64,000 nt of DNA from an uncultured Clostridia bacterium. Lineage in GTDB: Bacteria; Bacillota; Clostridia; Christensenellales; Borkfalkiaceae. Both the position numbers and the translations under genes were made by a program. Location of the stretch: NCBI GenBank assembly GCA_934247225.1, contig CAKQJE010000001.1, positions 62,001-126,000 on the forward strand, read 5' to 3'. The notes beneath the pieces are model-generated. The model had not been told where the DNA came from. It made no database searches and was given only the letters and a program-made list of their open reading frames with translations. Of this stretch, positions 60,309-64,000 are shown piece by piece; positions within the stretch are counted from its first letter, which is position 1, and each line of letters begins with the position of its first letter.

Positions 60309-60346
60309 TCGGCAAAACAGCTTATTTTCGGCAAAACAGCTTATTT
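60309..60346. repeat. Perfect 19-bp tandem duplication
   Basis: TCGGCAAAACAGCTTATTT occurs twice without a gap (60309-60327 and 60328-60346). Confidence 0.9.
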
Positions 60347-60476
60347 GAGGTTTATTTTAAAGGCATTTTTCGAAAAAGCAACCGTCGGTTGACATATTGA
60401 CCGTCGGCGGTTGGTGGCGCGTCGCTTAAAAAAATGTTAAAATGTGAGCATAAAATCTTTTGACAGGAGAATGAAT

Positions 60477-61469
60477 ATGATTTTTGCGGATAAACTGATT
60501 CAGCTGAGAAAAAAGGCGGGCTGGTCGCAGGAAGAGCTGGCTTTTAAAATGGACGTAACGAGACAATCCGTTTCGAAATGGGAAGGCGCGTAAATGATTC
60601 CCGACCTCGATAAAATGATACGCCTTTCCGACTTGTTCGGGGTAAGCCTCGATTATTTGCTTAAAGACGAAATAGAAGAAACCGAACATACAAGCGAACA
60701 AACAAAATTGTTCGACGATACGCCGCCGCTTCGGCGTGTAACTATGGAAGAAGCGAACAACTTCCTTTCGGTAAAATCAAAAACGGCAAAAACGGTAGCG
60801 TACGCCGTTCTTTTATGTATATTGTCGCCGATAGTTCTTTTAATTCTGAGCGCGATAAGCGAAAGCTTTGCGGGAGCTTTAAACGAAGCCGTTGCCGTCG
60901 GCGCGGGAATGATCGTTCTTATCGTCCTTGTGGCGATAGCCGTCGGAATGTTTATATCGAGCGGCAGCAAATCGGCTCCGTTCGAATATCTCGACAAAGA
61001 AAAGTTCGAAACTGAGTACGGCGTGAACGGAATGGTTAAAGAACGCAAAGAACAATATAAAGATTTGCATAAAAAAAGCAATATCGCGGGGGCTTGCTTG
61101 TGTATTACGGCTTTGATTCCTGTTTTTATAGGAACGATAGTCGACGCCGATAACGATCTGCTTCTTATGATTATGCTTTCGTTGTTTTTTATTATCGCGG
61201 GCGTAGGGGTTACTTGTTTCGTAAAAACGGGCATTATATGGGCGGCTTACGAAAAGCTTTTGCAAGAGGGCGAATATACTAACGAGAACAAAGAGAAAAA
61301 ATCTCTTACGTCGGCTATATATTCGGCTTATTGGGCGCTCGCTACGGCGGTATATCTCGGATACAGTTTTCTCTCGAACGATTGGTCGCGCAGCTGGGTA
61401 ATCTGGGTGGTCGCTTCGGTGATATTTTCCGCTGTCGTCGCGATTATCAACGCCGTCGATAAAAAATAG
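60477..61469 (+). pseudogene. XRE-type HTH membrane regulator split by an in-frame TAA
   Basis: ATG 60477 follows AGGAG at good distance. 38 codons encode an HTH_3 domain (L-I-Q-L-R-K-K-A-G-W-S-Q-E-E-L-A ... S-V-S-K-W-E-G-A), then TAA at 60591-60593 stands exactly where homologues have Gln (W-E-G-A-Q). The same frame continues from ATG 60594 (I-P-D-L-D-K-M-I-R-L-S-D-L-F-G-V-S-L-D-Y-L-L-K-D-E) into a membrane protein with four hydrophobic segments (about residues 100-325 of the full frame). A single C-to-T change explains it. TAAATG could allow re-initiation, giving a membrane part lacking most of the HTH. An intact paralogue lies downstream. Confidence 0.85.
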
Positions 61470-61506
61470 AGGAGTTAATAAAGATTATATTCGATTTAAA
61501 AGGCGT

Positions 61507-61550
61507 TTCGCTGTTTGCGGGTAATACATTCGCTGTTTATGGGGAATCAT
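61507..61550. repeat. 22-bp imperfect tandem duplication
   Basis: TTCGCTGTTTGCGGGTAATA-type unit at 61507-61528, repeated with changes at 61529-61550, just before the TATAAT (61568-61573) of the next gene. It could serve as a pair of operator sites. Confidence 0.6.
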
Positions 61551-61592
61551 TTTTGCGGGAAATATGCTATAATTATCTTCGAGGTAAGTTAA

Positions 61593-62132
61593 ATGGATCA
61601 AATAAAAATAGGAAAATTTATTTCTACCCTGCGGAAAGAAAAGGGTTTAACGCAGGAGCAGCTCGGAGAAAAACTCGGCGTAACCAACAAAACGATTTCG
61701 CGTTGGGAAAACGGGAATTATATGCCAGACGTTGAAATGCTGTCGCTGCTGTCGGAAGAATTCGGCGTAACGATCAACGAACTTATAATCGGAGAACGGC
61801 TTGAGACAAAAGAATTTAAGAAAGCCGCCGACGATAATCTTGTTACCGCGCTGAACAATAGCGTCTTTACATTGAAAGAGAAAATCGCATTTTTTAAGAA
61901 AAAGTGGTTGCGCGAGCATATCGCGACGATTGTTTTATGTGTTTTAGCGTGGATCGGTATTTTGGTATGGCTGACGTTGGAAACACAAGGCGACGATAAG
62001 TTTTTGGTTTTGGACTTGCTTGGCGGTTTACTTGCCGTACTGTTCTATCTGGTGTTGCATAACCGAATGATGGCATATGTCGAGAAGCGGGCATACCCAA
62101 ATCCCGACAATGAAACGGAGAATAAAAAATGA
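61593..62132 (+). CDS. XRE-type HTH transcriptional regulator with membrane tail
   Basis: 179 residues. N-terminal HTH_3 domain (about 5-60: F-I-S-T-L-R-K-E-K-G-L-T-Q-E-Q-L-G ... T-I-S-R-W-E-N-G-N-Y-M-P-D), then a linker and two hydrophobic segments (about 110-130 and 140-160). A membrane-tethered regulator, probably responding to envelope or membrane signals, with the same architecture as the broken gene upstream. TATAAT lies 20 bp before ATG but the -35 is poor; the RBS is weak (GAGGTAAG). A 22-bp tandem repeat before the -10 could be an operator. Targets unknown. Confidence 0.88.
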   Translation: MDQIKIGKFISTLRKEKGLTQEQLGEKLGVTNKTISRWENGNYMPDVEMLSLLSEEFGVTINELIIGERLETKEFKKAADDNLVTALNNSVFTLKEKIAFFKKKWLREHIATIVLCVLAWIGILVWLTLETQGDDKFLVLDLLGGLLAVLFYLVLHNRMMAYVEKRAYPNPDNETENKK

Positions 62133-62137
62133 ATATT

Positions 62138-62182
62138 AAAATCCGATATCCCGCCGAAAAACAACGAGATATCGGATTTTTT
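62138..62182. terminator. Bidirectional terminator between convergent genes
   Basis: AAAATCCGATATC (62138-62150) pairs with GATATCGGATTTT (62167-62179), followed by T residues; the A-run on the other side serves the minus strand. Confidence 0.85.
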
Positions 62183-62195
62183 TGTCCGGTTTGTA

Positions 62196-63452
62196 TTATT
62201 TTTTATCCGCCCCGGGAACTACGCCTACCTCGACGTTATCTATCGTGCGGGAGGAGAGCGCGGGGATAGGGTGTTCGGCAACCTGAAAACGATAATCTTT
62301 TCCGTGCTTTCCGATATAATCCGTGATCACCTTATGCGACGGATTGTTCTTAACGGGATAATTGAATTTCGCATTGTATTCGAAAAATCTGTCGTCTTCG
62401 GGGAGCGAGCTTATCTTTTTGTAATCGCCGAGCTTGCCCGTGTTTTCGACGGTGCCTGAAAGAACGGAACGAACGTAATCTATATGCTCTTTAAGTTCCA
62501 GAGGCTTCGGGAATTCGGGCGTTAAAATAACGTCTTCGTGGTCCTTTTTGTCGTATTTTTTTAGAAGCTTAACTGCGGCGTGCAGATGCGAAAGCTCCGT
62601 TTCGAACATATATTCCCAGATCTGCTTCATTCTTTCGTCCGTTTCCGTCATATAATTCGACCAATAAACGTAACACTCGGTGTATTCGTGAAGAAGAGTG
62701 CATTCGAACGGATCGCAGGAAGCGTCGATAAGCGAACCGTACTGCGTGACGTGTTCTTCTTCCACAAGACAGATTTCCTGATAAAGTCTTTTGCCGCCCT
62801 CGGTTTTATAATGCGCGCCGACGTTCATATAAAAATTCATCGTCTGCTGTTCGGCGGCGGTTATTATCATAGTGTCGAGAACGGACTGAATGTCGTTTTT
62901 CTTTGACGAAATACAGGGTTTCACGTTGTCGATAGGGTGGCGGTGGTGCGCGATGGTCGGTCTTCCGGGCATAATTTCGGTGTATTTCCCGACGAGTTTT
63001 TCGGCGTGAATTCCGTAATCGTCGTCGAGAAGGTCGGCATAGCGGTATAAATGGTCGAAATCTTCTAAAAGGGCGAAATCGAGCGCTTTTTTAACGTTGG
63101 TATTCTTTTCTCTCAAAGCCATTTCTGCGGTTAAATCGACGGCGAGCTGTTCGTAAGCTATCGTCGTTTCGAGTATCGATTCGTCCGCGGGTTTAAGCTG
63201 AGCAAGATATTGCTGTTGCTGTTTTTCCAAAAATCTTACGAGCGCAAGACTTCTTCTTAAAGCCATATCGTCGAAGTGTCTCTGCATCTGATGCGAGTGC
63301 CAATTCGCTTCGTATTCCGCGCCGCACGCGAGAATAATTCTCGTTTTCGTGTACGGGTCGGTGGCGTTTTTATCGTACTGCCTGGGGTAGAGTTTTTCCA
63401 AAGACGAAAGATATTCTTCGGGTTTTTTTGCTTTTTCTTTAAACGGGTTCAT
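62196..63452 (-). CDS. Ferritin-like superfamily protein, 418 aa
   Basis: 418 residues from ATG 63452, preceded by AAAGGAG; the open frame extends further upstream but without an RBS. Long helices carry repeated iron-type ligands: L-L-E-D-F-D-H, A-A-E-Q-Q-T, E-E-E-H-V-T-Q-Y, L-L-H-E-Y-T-E-C and E-T-E-L-S-H-L-H. E-x-x-H pairs of this sort are typical of ferritin/rubrerythrin-like di-iron four-helix bundles, and the length would allow two bundles. No rubredoxin-type cysteines. A role in iron or oxygen stress is possible but not shown. It is divergent from a metallophosphoesterase gene. Confidence 0.7.
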   Translation of the reverse strand: MNPFKEKAKKPEEYLSSLEKLYPRQYDKNATDPYTKTRIILACGAEYEANWHSHQMQRHFDDMALRRSLALVRFLEKQQQQYLAQLKPADESILETTIAYEQLAVDLTAEMALREKNTNVKKALDFALLEDFDHLYRYADLLDDDYGIHAEKLVGKYTEIMPGRPTIAHHRHPIDNVKPCISSKKNDIQSVLDTMIITAAEQQTMNFYMNVGAHYKTEGGKRLYQEICLVEEEHVTQYGSLIDASCDPFECTLLHEYTECYVYWSNYMTETDERMKQIWEYMFETELSHLHAAVKLLKKYDKKDHEDVILTPEFPKPLELKEHIDYVRSVLSGTVENTGKLGDYKKISSLPEDDRFFEYNAKFNYPVKNNPSHKVITDYIGKHGKDYRFQVAEHPIPALSSRTIDNVEVGVVPGADKK

Positions 63453-63531
63453 TGAAAATCTCCTTTTTATAAAATTCTTTTTTAATTCTCTCCGCAAATT
63501 TTTGTTTTTATACCTTTCGTATCGGCTATCG

Positions 63532-63560
63532 TTGACATAAAGGTCAAAAAAGTGTATAAT
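63532..63560 (+). promoter_or_regulatory. Perfect consensus promoter giving a leaderless transcript
   Basis: TTGACA (63532-63537), a 17-bp spacer and TATAAT (63555-63560). The ATG of the next gene starts 6 bp after the -10 box, so transcription should begin at or next to the A of the start codon. Confidence 0.75.
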
Positions 63561-63566
63561 TTTCCT

Positions 63567-64000
63567 ATGAAATATGCGGTATTTTCGGACGTTCATTCCA
63601 ATGTGTTCGCGTTAAAAGCGGCGCTTTGCGAAATAGATAAACTTCGTCCCGACAAAATAATATGCCTCGGCGATATCGTCGGAAACGGATTTTATCCCGA
63701 AGAGACCGTGTCTCTTATCCGCGAACGGGGAGATATCGCTTGCGTTAAAGGCAACCACGATATGTTCGTTACTATGGACTTGAAGAATTTTTCCAAAGAC
63801 GATTCGAGAGTGAAAGTGTTTATGTGGCAACAAAAAGTACTTTCTTCGGCTTCGAAAAAGTTTCTTTCTTCTCTCCCGCAAACGTTGAAATTTAAGGACG
63901 GCGATTTCGACATAACCGCCTTTCATTATCCGACAAACCGCGGCGGCAGATTTAAAAATATGAAATATTTGCCGTCGAGAGACGATCTGAATTATCTTTT
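63567..64000 (+). CDS. Metallophosphoesterase, 3' end outside window
   Basis: 144 codons are visible before the window ends; the frame is still open. Calcineurin-like metal ligands: F-S-D8-V-H10-S-N, L-G-D-I-V-G-N-G and K-G-N-H-D, placing it near the YfcE/MJ0936 phosphodiesterases (two-metal hydrolysis of phosphate mono- or diesters in the cytoplasm). No Shine-Dalgarno is present, but a perfect promoter ends 6 bp before ATG, so the mRNA should be leaderless. Substrate unknown. Confidence 0.88.
   Translation, partial: MKYAVFSDVHSNVFALKAALCEIDKLRPDKIICLGDIVGNGFYPEETVSLIRERGDIACVKGNHDMFVTMDLKNFSKDDSRVKVFMWQQKVLSSASKKFLSSLPQTLKFKDGDFDITAFHYPTNRGGRFKNMKYLPSRDDLNYL

Overview
The window looks like chromosomal DNA of an uncultured, fermentative, probably gut-associated Clostridia-type Bacillota. 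This is inferred from Shine-Dalgarno-led genes, a set of Bacillota housekeeping genes (hprK, typA, murG, secA, uvrC, cca, galE, glpK, mgtE, an ABC-F ATPase), disaccharide and host-glycan enzymes (a GH13 oligo-1,6-glucosidase, a GH94 phosphorylase, an N-acetylhexosamine 1-kinase-like protein, a beta-glucuronidase remnant) and very large secreted proteins. No rRNA, CRISPR array, intact prophage or intact transposase is present.

Layout: 1-1.6 kb holds two unrecognised plus-strand genes. 1.7-11.4 kb holds a GH13 glucosidase (minus) and two large exported proteins (a GH-A-clan glycosidase with SLH-like repeats and an Ig-like protein) that share an unusual Cys-containing C-terminal anchor. 11.5-14.2 kb holds mgtE and galM. 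14.2-16.2 kb holds tRNA-Ala(CGC), a decayed tRNA-like copy full of palindromes, and a dead Fic gene fused to the 3' part of a beta-glucuronidase gene. 16.2-24.1 kb holds an esterase, typA, an asparaginase, an ABC exporter, a membrane protein and a nahK-like kinase. 24.1-24.9 kb is a gene-free accessory stretch with a strong promoter, a tRNA 3'-end fragment and a 279-bp element bounded by 25-bp inverted repeats. 24.9-33.6 kb encodes one 2909-residue cysteine-rich exported protein. 34-51 kb is mostly metabolism and housekeeping: GH94, murG, glpK-lipase-cca, uvrC-hprK, a chromate transporter pair with ttcA, a kinase-like gene, and a membrane protein-HAD-FtrB-like operon. 51-64 kb holds a lipoprotein, the ABC-F ATPase, galE, comF, secA, two XRE-membrane regulators (one broken by a nonsense codon), a ferritin-like protein and a truncated metallophosphoesterase.

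The most striking feature is a dispersed intergenic element. Ten extragenic copies of the 14-mer CTATAAGTCGATTA or a close variant occur in 60 kb, each 3' of a plus-strand gene. In the clearest copies the 14-mer is the conserved loop of a hairpin whose stem sequence differs between copies and which is followed by a T-tract, so it resembles an intrinsic terminator with a fixed loop. In the four inverted copies the T-tract lies on the other strand, and two of these supply the stop codon of the upstream frame. Four further matches fall inside coding sequences. A second recurring theme is short (18-22 bp) tandem duplications, several of them directly at stop codons.

Functional links: sugar uptake and control (galM, galE, nahK-like, GH13, GH94, hprK) fit a saccharolytic lifestyle. 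A monoacylglycerol-lipase-like enzyme overlapping glpK suggests use of glycerol from lipids. The large surface proteins suggest extensive interaction with polysaccharide or with the environment.
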